NCBI RefSeq assembly: GCF_000423405.1
Contig: NZ_AUHX01000001.1
Location: forward strand, 310,001 to 374,000
From: Mesonia mobilis DSM 19841
Lineage (GTDB): Bacteria; Bacteroidota; Bacteroidia; Flavobacteriales; Flavobacteriaceae
Reading direction: 5' to 3'
Length of the DNA: 64,000 bases
Below, piece by piece: positions 8,808 through 17,805 of this stretch (positions are counted from its first letter, which is position 1; the number at the start of each line of letters is the position of its first letter). The notes beneath the pieces are model-generated. The model saw only the letters and a list, made by a program, of their open reading frames with translations, had not been told where the DNA came from and searched no databases. A program made the position numbers and the translations under genes.

Positions 8808-10923
8808 ATGTGGTGGTTTCTTTCTCGATCGCGCTCAAGGCTAACCTAATTTTATAATATGGTATTTCTTCTTTGAAGTATTCAAAATAGGGTTTTAGTC
8901 CATCAGGTGAATCTAAGGCAGCTTTTGCTTTCTTGATCTGATCGATGGTTGCTTGCTCAACAAAATCTAAAATATTTATACCTTTATTTTCAGTATATAA
9001 TTTTGCGACGTGAGAATAAATCGTAGTTGCTGCCAAGTTTCTTTTTTCAGCAATTTCTTCGACACTTAAACCTTGTTGGTAAAGGTCTAAAGTCACTTTA
9101 TGCGTATTGGCTTTTTTCTTTTTCTGCTGGTTGAATTTTTTAATTTCAGCCATAAATAAATCTCCGTAAACTTCTAATTTACGCTCACCAACTCCGCTAA
9201 TTTTTAAGAAATCATCTTCACTTAATGGGCGTTCACGCTCAATTTCTTTAAGCGTAGCATCGTTAAAAATTAAGTATGCCGGGATGTCTTCTTCTTGCGC
9301 GATTTGATAACGAAGCTGACGCAATTTTTCAAAAAGACTTTCTTTCTTAACTTTTTTCTCTTTGGCAGTTGGTGCTGTAGATTTTTTAGTTTGCTCTTTA
9401 AGATCTTTAGGTTTCGTTAGCCAAACTTTTTCTTTTTCAAATAAAACTTTTTTAGCCACTTCGGTTAATTGCAAAGCGTTTTGACGATGAAAAGCAATTT
9501 CGCAAAAACCTTGATTGATCAATTGGGTAAGGTAATGCTGCCAATCGCGCCAAGCGGTTTCTTTACCGGCACCATAAGTTTTGATGTGTTGATAGTTTTT
9601 GGAGAGAATCGCTGCATTTTGTGCACCACGCAATACATCGATCACAATACCGGCGGGTTCACTATTTTGAAGTCTTGCCACACACGATAATAGTTTTTGA
9701 GCATAAATGGTTCCGTCAAAAAATCGAGGCGGATTTTCACAAACGTCGCAATTCCCACAATTTTCTTCTAAGTATTCACCAAAATAGCCCAATAAAATTT
9801 TTCTTCGGCAATCGGTCGCTTCTGCAAACTCTTTCATCCGATCGAGTTTGGCGTTTTGTAAATCTTCGTTAGAAGCTCCTTCTGTAAATCTTCTTAACTG
9901 AATCACATCGGCATACGTATGAAAAAGCAAGGCGTTAGAAGCTAAACCATCACGACCGGCGCGGCCAATTTCTTGGTAATAGCCTTCAATATTTTTAGGC
10001 ATATTGTAATGGATCACGAAGCGAACATTCGATTTATCGATGCCCATCCCGAAAGCTACCGTGGCACAAACTACTTTTGTTTTATCAAAAATAAAATCTT
10101 CCTGTACTTTAGAGCGATCTTCAAAACTTAAGCCGGCGTGGTAAGCAGTTGCTTTGATTCCTTTATGCTGAAGTTTTTCAGCAAGTTTTTCAGTTCCTTT
10201 TCTACTTAAACAATAAATAATACCCGATTCTTCACGTCTTTTTTCAACAAAATCTAAGATTTGTTTCACTCGATTTTCTGCAGGACGTACTTCAAGTTTA
10301 ATATTCTTACGATCAAAAGAACTTAAAAACTGTTGCGCATTTGGGATATTTAATTGCTCCAAAATATCTTGGCGCGTAGCTTTATCTGCGGTGGCGGTTA
10401 ATGCAATGATCGGCGTTTGAGGTAAAGAGCGTTTTAGAAAACCCAATTGTTGGTAGCTGGGTCTAAAATCGTGGCCCCAAGAAGAAATACAATGAGCTTC
10501 ATCGATCGCAATACAACTAATATAACTTTCTTTTAAAATATCGTTTAATGCCGAAAGACTTTCTGGAGCTACATATAATAATTTGAGTTTCTTTTGCGCA
10601 ACCTGATCTAAAATTTCTTGTTGCTTGAGACTGTCTTGACTACTGTTGAAGTATTCTGCTTCAATTCCGTTGGCGTTTAAACCGTCTACCTGATCTTTCA
10701 TTAAAGCGATTAATGGTGAAATTACCAGCGTAACCCCTTCAAACAATAAAGCAGGAAGCTGGTAACAGATCGATTTTCCGCCACCTGTAGGCATAATTAC
10801 TAAGGTGTCATTACCCTCGAGCACATTGGTGATGATCTCTTTTTGCTGCGGTCTAAATTGATCGTAACCAAAATATTTTTTTAAAGTAGGATAGAGGTGT
10901 TCGTGTAAAATTGCTTCAGCCAT
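8806..10923 (-). CDS. recQ: ATP-dependent DNA helicase RecQ
   Basis: A RecQ helicase of about 705 residues; I use the ATG at 10921-10923. Motif I is MPTGGGKSICYQLP, motif II is DEAHCISSWGHDFRP, and motif VI is QEIGRAGRDG. After the two RecA-like domains come the zinc-binding cysteines (CRRKIL and CGNCDVCENP), a winged helix, an HRDC domain (about residues 525-600, LRYQIAQEEDIPAYLIFND) and a C-terminal helix-turn-helix region (about residues 615-660). It unwinds DNA 3' to 5' in recombination and replication-fork repair. It is monocistronic. Confidence 0.95.
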   Translation of the reverse strand: MAEAILHEHLYPTLKKYFGYDQFRPQQKEIITNVLEGNDTLVIMPTGGGKSICYQLPALLFEGVTLVISPLIALMKDQVDGLNANGIEAEYFNSSQDSLKQQEILDQVAQKKLKLLYVAPESLSALNDILKESYISCIAIDEAHCISSWGHDFRPSYQQLGFLKRSLPQTPIIALTATADKATRQDILEQLNIPNAQQFLSSFDRKNIKLEVRPAENRVKQILDFVEKRREESGIIYCLSRKGTEKLAEKLQHKGIKATAYHAGLSFEDRSKVQEDFIFDKTKVVCATVAFGMGIDKSNVRFVIHYNMPKNIEGYYQEIGRAGRDGLASNALLFHTYADVIQLRRFTEGASNEDLQNAKLDRMKEFAEATDCRRKILLGYFGEYLEENCGNCDVCENPPRFFDGTIYAQKLLSCVARLQNSEPAGIVIDVLRGAQNAAILSKNYQHIKTYGAGKETAWRDWQHYLTQLINQGFCEIAFHRQNALQLTEVAKKVLFEKEKVWLTKPKDLKEQTKKSTAPTAKEKKVKKESLFEKLRQLRYQIAQEEDIPAYLIFNDATLKEIERERPLSEDDFLKISGVGERKLEVYGDLFMAEIKKFNQQKKKKANTHKVTLDLYQQGLSVEEIAEKRNLAATTIYSHVAKLYTENKGINILDFVEQATIDQIKKAKAALDSPDGLKPYFEYFKEEIPYYKIRLALSAIEKETTT

Positions 10924-10978
10924 CGTCAAAAAAAATTAGGACTTACAAAAGTAGCTAAAATGAAAGGAGCACGAAAAC

Positions 10979-13900
10979 TTAATCGTAGTTTAAGTAATAT
11001 TTTAAACCGAGTTGAAAACTGTTGGAATAGAAATTTTCTATCGTAAAAAATTCAGCATTGGCATTGACAAATAGATAGTCAAAAACCGGCATACTTACGC
11101 TACCGCGATAACGCTGAAAACTATCGGAAAAAGTATCTAAAAACATCGCCGCGCCAATACCGATATCAATTTGCTTGGTTTCATTTTTAATATTGTACGA
11201 AACTCCCAAACCACCATACAAACGTTCTTTGGCCGACCAGTAAGGATAACCTTGCTCCAGATCTGTATTTCCTACCAAACCAGAACCTTCTGCGTAAGGA
11301 TTAAAACTGCTAAATTTTGTGACCGGAATGTTGTAAGAAAGGTTCGCTAAAATCATCGCATCGATCACGTTTTTATCGTCGTAGTGATTGGCTTCTAGGT
11401 TTCCAATGGCATTCCAATGTGAATTGATTTTCCACTCTTCATAAACATTCAACTGAGTTTGATAAATCCCTAAACTGTACGCCGGTCCTGTGATGGCAGG
11501 ACGATAAAATAGTTGTAAAGAACTAAATAAACTATCTTTAGAAATTGAAGCTTCTGCCGTTAAATGATAGAAAAGTTTTTGATCTTGGTCAAATTCCACT
11601 CGAGCTTTGGCTCCGTAATTTAGTTTTTCGTAGCGTTCTTTGGTTTTAAACGCATATCGAATTCCGTATAAATAATGATCTTTATTTACTGCCGAAGTAT
11701 CGACATCTAACGCATAAGCATTGTATTGCGTAAGCCCAAATGTATGTGTATTTTGTTTTTTATCTCTTACGCCATAAGCCACGATATTGGTGAGCGATGT
11801 TGGCATTAAAAGATCGCTAATTAATTCTGAATTGGTTTCGATAAAATCGTGTTGCTGAATTCGCTTTTTCTTTTCGATCTTTTTACGAACTTCAGGTAGA
11901 AAGAAATCGGGTTCTACTTCGAGTAAAGCAAATTGATTTTTCTCTGGAATATTGAGGACTTCTTTATTGAATTCATCTTGTAATTGATCTTTTTCTGGAG
12001 CATCTTTTAAAGTGGAAGCCAATTTCCAGCCTTTATCAAATTGATTTGCATACAGATACAATTGTGCCATCGTGGCTTTTATGACTTCATCTTCAGGATG
12101 TGTTTCGATATAATTGAAATATTCAGCTTCTAATTTTTGAAGATCTCCTAACTCGTACAACCACTGCAAACGATCTTTCTCTGGAAAATCTTTCACGCAA
12201 GCAGACCATTGCAAAGCTTTTCTAAAACTCCCTTGATCGCCAAACGCATAGGCCAAATCGGTTGCTTGGCTTTTCAGCTGTTTATCTTCGCAAGGCGTTG
12301 AATTAATAACTTCTTTTAAAGCAAATTTTGCATTTTTTTGAAGTAAATACTCGATGTAGCGCGAGAAGTTATGTTGCTTTAAAAACAAATATTCTCCATT
12401 TTCTAAACGCCATTCAGTCACTTCTTCTTGATTAATTTTTGTGGTGCATCGGCTCCACGAAATTGCTTCTTCTAAATGCTTATGGGTTTTATAGAACCAA
12501 GCCACCGATTCGCTTAAAGCATCGCTAAAATTAGCACAAGCATCAATGTTAGTTAAGACTTCGAGGGCTAATTCAGGATCTTTTTCAATTAACCCGTACA
12601 TATATTCTTCTTGCGTTTGTGCATTTTCTTCAGCCTGAATAATCGTGGCAATTTCTTCCGTAGAAATATTCAATTCATCCAGATTTTTTTCAGTATTAAA
12701 TTGAAGTAAATATTTGAGTTTTAAATCGGGTTGTTCTTCTACATATTTCGCTTGGCGAAGCATCCAACGCTGGCGGGTTTCATCGTCAGGATAATCACTG
12801 TCTTTAATAAATTGGAGTGATAAATTTACCAAAGCGCGAGAAGCTTGTTGCTGAAATGAACTTTCTAACATGGGCCAAATTTCTAAAGCTCGATTTTCCC
12901 AACCTAAATATTTGTAAAGCGTTAACCAATCGTCCTGACTTAAACCTGAGATTTGATGCTGTAACCGCAAGGTCTCTATTCGAAGCGCTACCGGAAGGTC
13001 TGAACGTTCATCACTTAATTCTTCGTAATTATCGAGGTAATCTTCGTAGGAAGCTAAAATTTCAGCAAATACAATTTCTTTGGCAGGTTCTATAAGATTA
13101 GGAAGTTGTAATTGTTTTGATTGGGTTTTGATATTTAGCAAGCTTCCTTTTAAAAAGCTTCGTTTAGAAAAACTTATCTTTTTTTCTTTTAGGTAAGTTT
13201 CTATAGGTTTTACTTGAGCTTGTGGCAGGTAAACAAACCAATAATTTTCATTTACTTCAAAAGTGGTTTTGAGTTGAATACTATCGGCACTCAATTTATA
13301 ATTCACCTTACTTTTTCTCCATTTTTCGGTATGTTTTCCGGCATCGACTACTTTTTCATAACGAATAAACGGATAAATTTTCTTGGTTTTCTGTAGGTGA
13401 TTTTTAAAAATAGGAAGAAAACCTAACTCGCCATTTTGTGAAGTTCGCCAACCTAAACGTTTAGAATTTCGATAGGCATAATTTCCGTGACTGGTATTTT
13501 TATCGCTGGGCACTTGGTAAACATCGTCGGGATGAATAAAATGCGACCAGATACCGGTGTATAAATAGAGGGAATGCTGATGAAATTCTTCTTCGGGTTC
13601 GATATCGTAACCAGAACTTATTCGAGGAAAATTAAAAAAATGATTGTTGTAAGGTTCCGGGTCAAATTCTCGGCCGCCACCATCTTCAAAATCGCCAATG
13701 TATAAACTACAGTTGTAACGAATGCTGGGAAGCGCTTTTTCTAATGCCGAAAAACCGAGACTATCAATGTTATTTGATGGCGGTACGTAAGTTCTGGGCA
13801 GTTTGCCGTAGCCGGAAGAGATCCACTTTTTTTCAGCAGAATTGAGCGATAAGATCATAAAATCTTCGTTGGGCCAATCTGAAGCTACTAGTGAAACGTG

Positions 13901-14980
13901 GTTGTAACCATGTAATCCAATCTCTTGATTTTCTGCCAAGGCCAAGCTCATGAGATGATCGGGAGCGTCGCCGGCGTGTTCTTCTAAAGTTGAAGATCGA
14001 TGTTCCCATTCTTTATATAAAAAAGGAGGTTGTGTAATGTTACGGTAATCAAAACAAGGATAGGTAGAGTAAACAACATTCTCTTCTTTAGCAAGTTGAA
14101 TCATATCTGGCCACCACACATTCTTATAAAATTGGGCTTGCGATAAATTCATTTCTGTTTTTACCGTTTCGGCATATACATCGTAGAGTGGCGCCGGAAA
14201 ATCGTCTAAAAATATACTGGAAACATTCGCGATCGAATAAGGAATATTGGGTAAGCCTTTTAAAATAGCTGCGAAAAATAAGCCGCGATCTTGTTTTTCT
14301 GCAAATTGAGATGAATTAAAAGCAATGATTTGACCTTCGCCTAAATGATGATGAATAATTGTAGGATAATCCGGTTGGTTGTAAGCGGTTGCCCAAACTT
14401 CAACATCTTCGTTGAAGTTTTCACGTTTGAGTCCGTAATGCGGAATTTTATTCTGAAAGGTCTTATCTTTTACTCCCGGTAACATATTGATTTGAAAACG
14501 ATAACCGGTAGCAGTTTGATCGACACTATAAGGCGCATCGGACTTTACACCGGCTAAAAAGCCAAATTTTTTATCATTGGCATAACCCGGTAAAAAAATG
14601 GTACCTCCCGCTGAAACAAATTTTAAGATTTTTTGGTAAGCCGTATCGTTAAGCACCCCAACATCATAAATCACTACTACTTTTGTGGTTTTGGATAGTG
14701 TAGCTTTTCCGTTAAAACCCTTCAATGAAATAACTCCGAAAGGTATTTTAGCATAATCGAGCGTCTTTCGAATATGAAGATGACAGTTTTCACTTTCTTC
14801 ATTTTTAGGATTTAAAATATATTCTACCAAGGGTTGATCACTTAATGCATCAAATTGAACACGCGCGGTAGGATCACTAGCTTTGAAAACCGATTGTTGA
14901 TCTTCTTCTCGGCAAGACCAGCTCATCAGGCAAAGCAAAACGCTTAAAAGAATAAGGATGTTCGAGTAGTGTTGCTTCAT
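10979..14980 (-). CDS. DUF2194/deacetylase-like lipoprotein fused to helical repeats and an outer-membrane beta-barrel (Pel-locus protein)
   Basis: A 1333-residue protein with a lipoprotein-type signal (Cys23 in MSWSCREED, followed by acidic residues). Residues about 40-250 form an alpha/beta region. Residues about 251-500 carry polysaccharide-deacetylase-like motifs: Asp pair in FLDDFP (259-260), HGYNH (357-361), VPPS (399-402) and SHFIHPDD (479-486). Residues about 650-1030 are degenerate helical repeats with the recurring theme AxxWSxC. Residues about 1045-1333 are alternating amphipathic strands that look like an outer-membrane barrel ending LGLKYYLNYD. It is the last gene of the pelF-pelG-like operon, starting at the base after the preceding stop. 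I infer it combines the jobs of the PelA deacetylase domain and PelB (TPR plus porin). Catalytic activity and barrel topology are inferred. Confidence 0.75.
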   Translation of the reverse strand: MKQHYSNILILLSVLLCLMSWSCREEDQQSVFKASDPTARVQFDALSDQPLVEYILNPKNEESENCHLHIRKTLDYAKIPFGVISLKGFNGKATLSKTTKVVVIYDVGVLNDTAYQKILKFVSAGGTIFLPGYANDKKFGFLAGVKSDAPYSVDQTATGYRFQINMLPGVKDKTFQNKIPHYGLKRENFNEDVEVWATAYNQPDYPTIIHHHLGEGQIIAFNSSQFAEKQDRGLFFAAILKGLPNIPYSIANVSSIFLDDFPAPLYDVYAETVKTEMNLSQAQFYKNVWWPDMIQLAKEENVVYSTYPCFDYRNITQPPFLYKEWEHRSSTLEEHAGDAPDHLMSLALAENQEIGLHGYNHVSLVASDWPNEDFMILSLNSAEKKWISSGYGKLPRTYVPPSNNIDSLGFSALEKALPSIRYNCSLYIGDFEDGGGREFDPEPYNNHFFNFPRISSGYDIEPEEEFHQHSLYLYTGIWSHFIHPDDVYQVPSDKNTSHGNYAYRNSKRLGWRTSQNGELGFLPIFKNHLQKTKKIYPFIRYEKVVDAGKHTEKWRKSKVNYKLSADSIQLKTTFEVNENYWFVYLPQAQVKPIETYLKEKKISFSKRSFLKGSLLNIKTQSKQLQLPNLIEPAKEIVFAEILASYEDYLDNYEELSDERSDLPVALRIETLRLQHQISGLSQDDWLTLYKYLGWENRALEIWPMLESSFQQQASRALVNLSLQFIKDSDYPDDETRQRWMLRQAKYVEEQPDLKLKYLLQFNTEKNLDELNISTEEIATIIQAEENAQTQEEYMYGLIEKDPELALEVLTNIDACANFSDALSESVAWFYKTHKHLEEAISWSRCTTKINQEEVTEWRLENGEYLFLKQHNFSRYIEYLLQKNAKFALKEVINSTPCEDKQLKSQATDLAYAFGDQGSFRKALQWSACVKDFPEKDRLQWLYELGDLQKLEAEYFNYIETHPEDEVIKATMAQLYLYANQFDKGWKLASTLKDAPEKDQLQDEFNKEVLNIPEKNQFALLEVEPDFFLPEVRKKIEKKKRIQQHDFIETNSELISDLLMPTSLTNIVAYGVRDKKQNTHTFGLTQYNAYALDVDTSAVNKDHYLYGIRYAFKTKERYEKLNYGAKARVEFDQDQKLFYHLTAEASISKDSLFSSLQLFYRPAITGPAYSLGIYQTQLNVYEEWKINSHWNAIGNLEANHYDDKNVIDAMILANLSYNIPVTKFSSFNPYAEGSGLVGNTDLEQGYPYWSAKERLYGGLGVSYNIKNETKQIDIGIGAAMFLDTFSDSFQRYRGSVSMPVFDYLFVNANAEFFTIENFYSNSFQLGLKYYLNYD

Positions 14981-16975
14981 TTAAAAAATAAGATCGTTAA
15001 TTTTACTGGCGTGAGGTTCATTTTCAATCTCGTAAACTTTTACTTCCGGTTGATTAAAGAAGAGTGAAATTTTTCTTCCGCGTTGTTTTAATACTTCAAG
15101 GGTTTTTAAGGTTTGCTGTTGTACCTGAGGTTCTGTAAAATATTTTGAATTTGAACTCTCTTCATACACAAACACAAAAGTGCTTTTAGGTAAAATAAGT
15201 TCGGGATGTTCTTGTAAGAATAAGGTGTTTGAGCGATGATCATGGTATAACGAATCTTGCACCAAATAGTCTGAATTAAAATAGCTGTAATCAATAAAAT
15301 AATGACTATTTCTACTAATCGCCACGTTTTGATAAGTATTGCTTACCGCATATGAATAAGGTAATAACTTGCTGTCTAATTGATCGTAAGCCTGTATAAT
15401 CTGCTCTTTAATTTTATCTTGATGAAAAGGTACTTTTGAAAGCGGATTTTTACTTAAATAGAAAATAATGACGATCACCACACTCACGGTAATTGTTATT
15501 TTATAAGCTAACTTCATTTTAAAAGTTGGGATCACCAACGAAATAAACCTAAACAAGACAAAAAAACTGATGCCGAACAAAATCGGAATAAAAACCGCAT
15601 ACAACTGGTTGAGTAAATCGACATCTAAAAATGAATCTTCAAAACTATTCAATACCAACAGCATATTGATATAGATTAAAAACACCATAATTTGCAGCCA
15701 TTTTTTTCGATCTTTTATAAATAATATCAAAGCAAATAGTAAGGTAATTCCGGCTAAGATTTGATAGTAAAAAATAAGTTGATCAAGCGAAGTTATTAGC
15801 TGCGGACTGTAAGAATAGATATTTAATGAAAATAAGTTAGAGGCATAAAAATCGAATAAACTTACTTCTTTCACCAAACTGGCTAGGTAATGTGTTACTA
15901 AAATAAACAGCAACGAAAGCTCGAAGGCAGCAAAGGTTCTTAACAGGTAATGTTTGTTGCATTTAAAAGAAAAGACCACCGAAAGAAACAGTAACGGCAA
16001 TAAGACAATAATGGTGACAAACAAATCAATAAAAAAGCAAGCCGTAAAAATTATGCTGATCCAAATAAAATAACTGCTTTTTTTCTTTCGTAAAATTGTA
16101 GGATTCAAAATAAAGATCACCGTAGGCAACACCATAGTTAGCGCTAAAAAGCTAGGCTTATGCTGAACTAATAAATTTAAATTAAGTGGTAAAAAGGCAT
16201 ATAAAAATAAAAAAGACAAGGCGGCAACTAAGCCCGGAATAAATTTGGTATGGGTAATTTTAAAAAGTACCCAAAAGATCACTACGGTTAAAAGCGAACT
16301 TTCTAAGAGTCCAAACGATTCAATAATAATAAGATCACTAATATCGGTGAGCGCGCCATAAAAGTTCATAATCGCATAATCGCCCATCATCGTACCTTTA
16401 TGAAAAAACCAGTTTTGGCTGCTAATGTCTTTAATATTCTCTAAGCTGTTGTACCAAGGGTCAGATAGGGAGAAGGTGTCGTATTCAAAAAAGAAATAGC
16501 GTGATGCGAAAGCCACAACCGCCAACCCGAAACCAATACCAATTTGCCAAAGCCTTTCATTTCTGGAAATAAACTCTTGATCAGTTTTTTGTCGATCTTT
16601 ATTTTTTCGGAAGTTTTCTTTATTAATAATCTTCTTACGATTCTCAAAATTTCTAATCGTATAGATAATAAGTCGGCTTCTAATTTTTTTAAACTGAAGT
16701 CGAAACGATTTATCTCGTTTTAAGTTGATAAAGGAAAGAACGATGAAAAACACCAGTAAGACCAAAATTGTCATTAGATCGTATGCGTTGATCTGAGTTA
16801 AAAAGAAACTTGCGATCACCAATACGCTAATAAGCATCGTATAGCGCGGAATAAAATAATCTAAGCCTACCTGATTAGAAAGCTTTAAGGTCACCAATCT
16901 GTTTAATAGGTAAACGAATACCAAAAAGATGGCAAAACGTAAAGGTCCTAAAAAAAGATCTAGATTAGCGAACAT
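14981..16975 (-). CDS. Large polytopic membrane protein of the Pel-like locus (possible GT-C fold)
   Basis: A 664-residue protein with about 13 predicted hydrophobic helices, a basic cytoplasmic loop (about residues 95-140, rich in K, R and N) and a C-terminal soluble region of about 150 residues. Between helices lies an acidic/aromatic loop (FFFEYDTFSLSDPWYNSLE, about residues 160-180). Many helices plus a hydrophilic C-terminal domain recall GT-C glycosyltransferases, but I see no decisive motif. It occupies the position where Pseudomonas pel operons encode PelD and PelE, yet it resembles neither. It lies 23 bp after the hydrolase gene and abuts the fusion gene with no spacer, so it is clearly in the operon. 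Function unknown. Confidence 0.6.
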   Translation of the reverse strand: MFANLDLFLGPLRFAIFLVFVYLLNRLVTLKLSNQVGLDYFIPRYTMLISVLVIASFFLTQINAYDLMTILVLLVFFIVLSFINLKRDKSFRLQFKKIRSRLIIYTIRNFENRKKIINKENFRKNKDRQKTDQEFISRNERLWQIGIGFGLAVVAFASRYFFFEYDTFSLSDPWYNSLENIKDISSQNWFFHKGTMMGDYAIMNFYGALTDISDLIIIESFGLLESSLLTVVIFWVLFKITHTKFIPGLVAALSFLFLYAFLPLNLNLLVQHKPSFLALTMVLPTVIFILNPTILRKKKSSYFIWISIIFTACFFIDLFVTIIVLLPLLFLSVVFSFKCNKHYLLRTFAAFELSLLFILVTHYLASLVKEVSLFDFYASNLFSLNIYSYSPQLITSLDQLIFYYQILAGITLLFALILFIKDRKKWLQIMVFLIYINMLLVLNSFEDSFLDVDLLNQLYAVFIPILFGISFFVLFRFISLVIPTFKMKLAYKITITVSVVIVIIFYLSKNPLSKVPFHQDKIKEQIIQAYDQLDSKLLPYSYAVSNTYQNVAISRNSHYFIDYSYFNSDYLVQDSLYHDHRSNTLFLQEHPELILPKSTFVFVYEESSNSKYFTEPQVQQQTLKTLEVLKQRGRKISLFFNQPEVKVYEIENEPHASKINDLIF

Positions 16976-16998
16976 GAGTAGTGGGGTAAGGCTTTTTT

Positions 16999-17805
16999 CT
17001 ATTTAAATTTCGGAATTTTTTGTAATTCTATTTGTCCTATAAAATAAGGCCAAGAAAAGGGTTTGATACGGTCTAAGACTTTATTTCGAAGGCGTTGCGT
17101 ATCGGCATATTCAATTAAAATAATGGGTAAATTATAATTTTTCTCAATCTCTTTTAAATGATTGACTTGCTCTTCAAACTCTTTTTTATTTCGAAGTCTA
17201 TAGTTGTTGGTATTAAAATTATAATTGGTGGCTACCGATTCAATCGCTACCGCATCGACATATTGATGAGTGTCTTCTGCAATAAAAACACCGGCATTTT
17301 GCAGTAAAAACATTTCAGGATAAGTGGTGTTTACTTCAGCTAAAAATTTAAGAAGTGCAGGTTTCTTTTCTGGAGTAGGACCGTAGGGACCGTAATTGTC
17401 AACATTATCAAGAAAAAGTCCGTCTAAACCTTTGGTAATCATGGCTTCCTCAAATAAATCGAGAAGTTGATCATAAGTGGGTTCATTTTCTAAATCGAGA
17501 ATGTAGCTATCCCAGATTTCATTTTTCCCCAGGGTAAAATCTTTTAAACTATCGTAATAGGCGGCGTCTTTGTTTACTTCACCTAAACTAATATAGCCCA
17601 AAACAGTTTTATTTTGCTGTTTTAAAACTTCAATATCTTTTTTCGAAAAATGAATGCCTTCTAAAACGACGATCGAATAATCCTTAATTTGTTCCGGGTA
17701 AAAATCACCATAACAAAAAAGCACATCCTTTTTTTGATCCTGAGCTTTCACTCCGAAGCCGCACAATAAGCTAAGTACCATCATCATAAGGTTAATACGC
17801 TGCAT
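16999..17805 (-). CDS. Endo-alpha-1,4-polygalactosaminidase-like glycoside hydrolase (PelA hydrolase-domain homologue)
   Basis: A 268-residue protein with a cleavable signal peptide (residues 1-21, ending VKA-QD), so it is periplasmic or exported. The fold signature is a TIM barrel: GYISLGEV (70-77), GLFLDNVDNY (129-138, candidate acid D133) and VAIESV (186-191, candidate acid E189). This matches the GH114/GH166-type domain at the N-terminus of PelA, which cuts partially de-N-acetylated alpha-1,4-GalNAc polymers. In Pseudomonas the hydrolase is fused to the deacetylase. Here it is a separate gene, and the deacetylase-like domain sits in the 1333-residue protein. The start overlaps pelG by 14 bp. 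Confidence 0.8.
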   Translation of the reverse strand: MQRINLMMMVLSLLCGFGVKAQDQKKDVLFCYGDFYPEQIKDYSIVVLEGIHFSKKDIEVLKQQNKTVLGYISLGEVNKDAAYYDSLKDFTLGKNEIWDSYILDLENEPTYDQLLDLFEEAMITKGLDGLFLDNVDNYGPYGPTPEKKPALLKFLAEVNTTYPEMFLLQNAGVFIAEDTHQYVDAVAIESVATNYNFNTNNYRLRNKKEFEEQVNHLKEIEKNYNLPIILIEYADTQRLRNKVLDRIKPFSWPYFIGQIELQKIPKFK

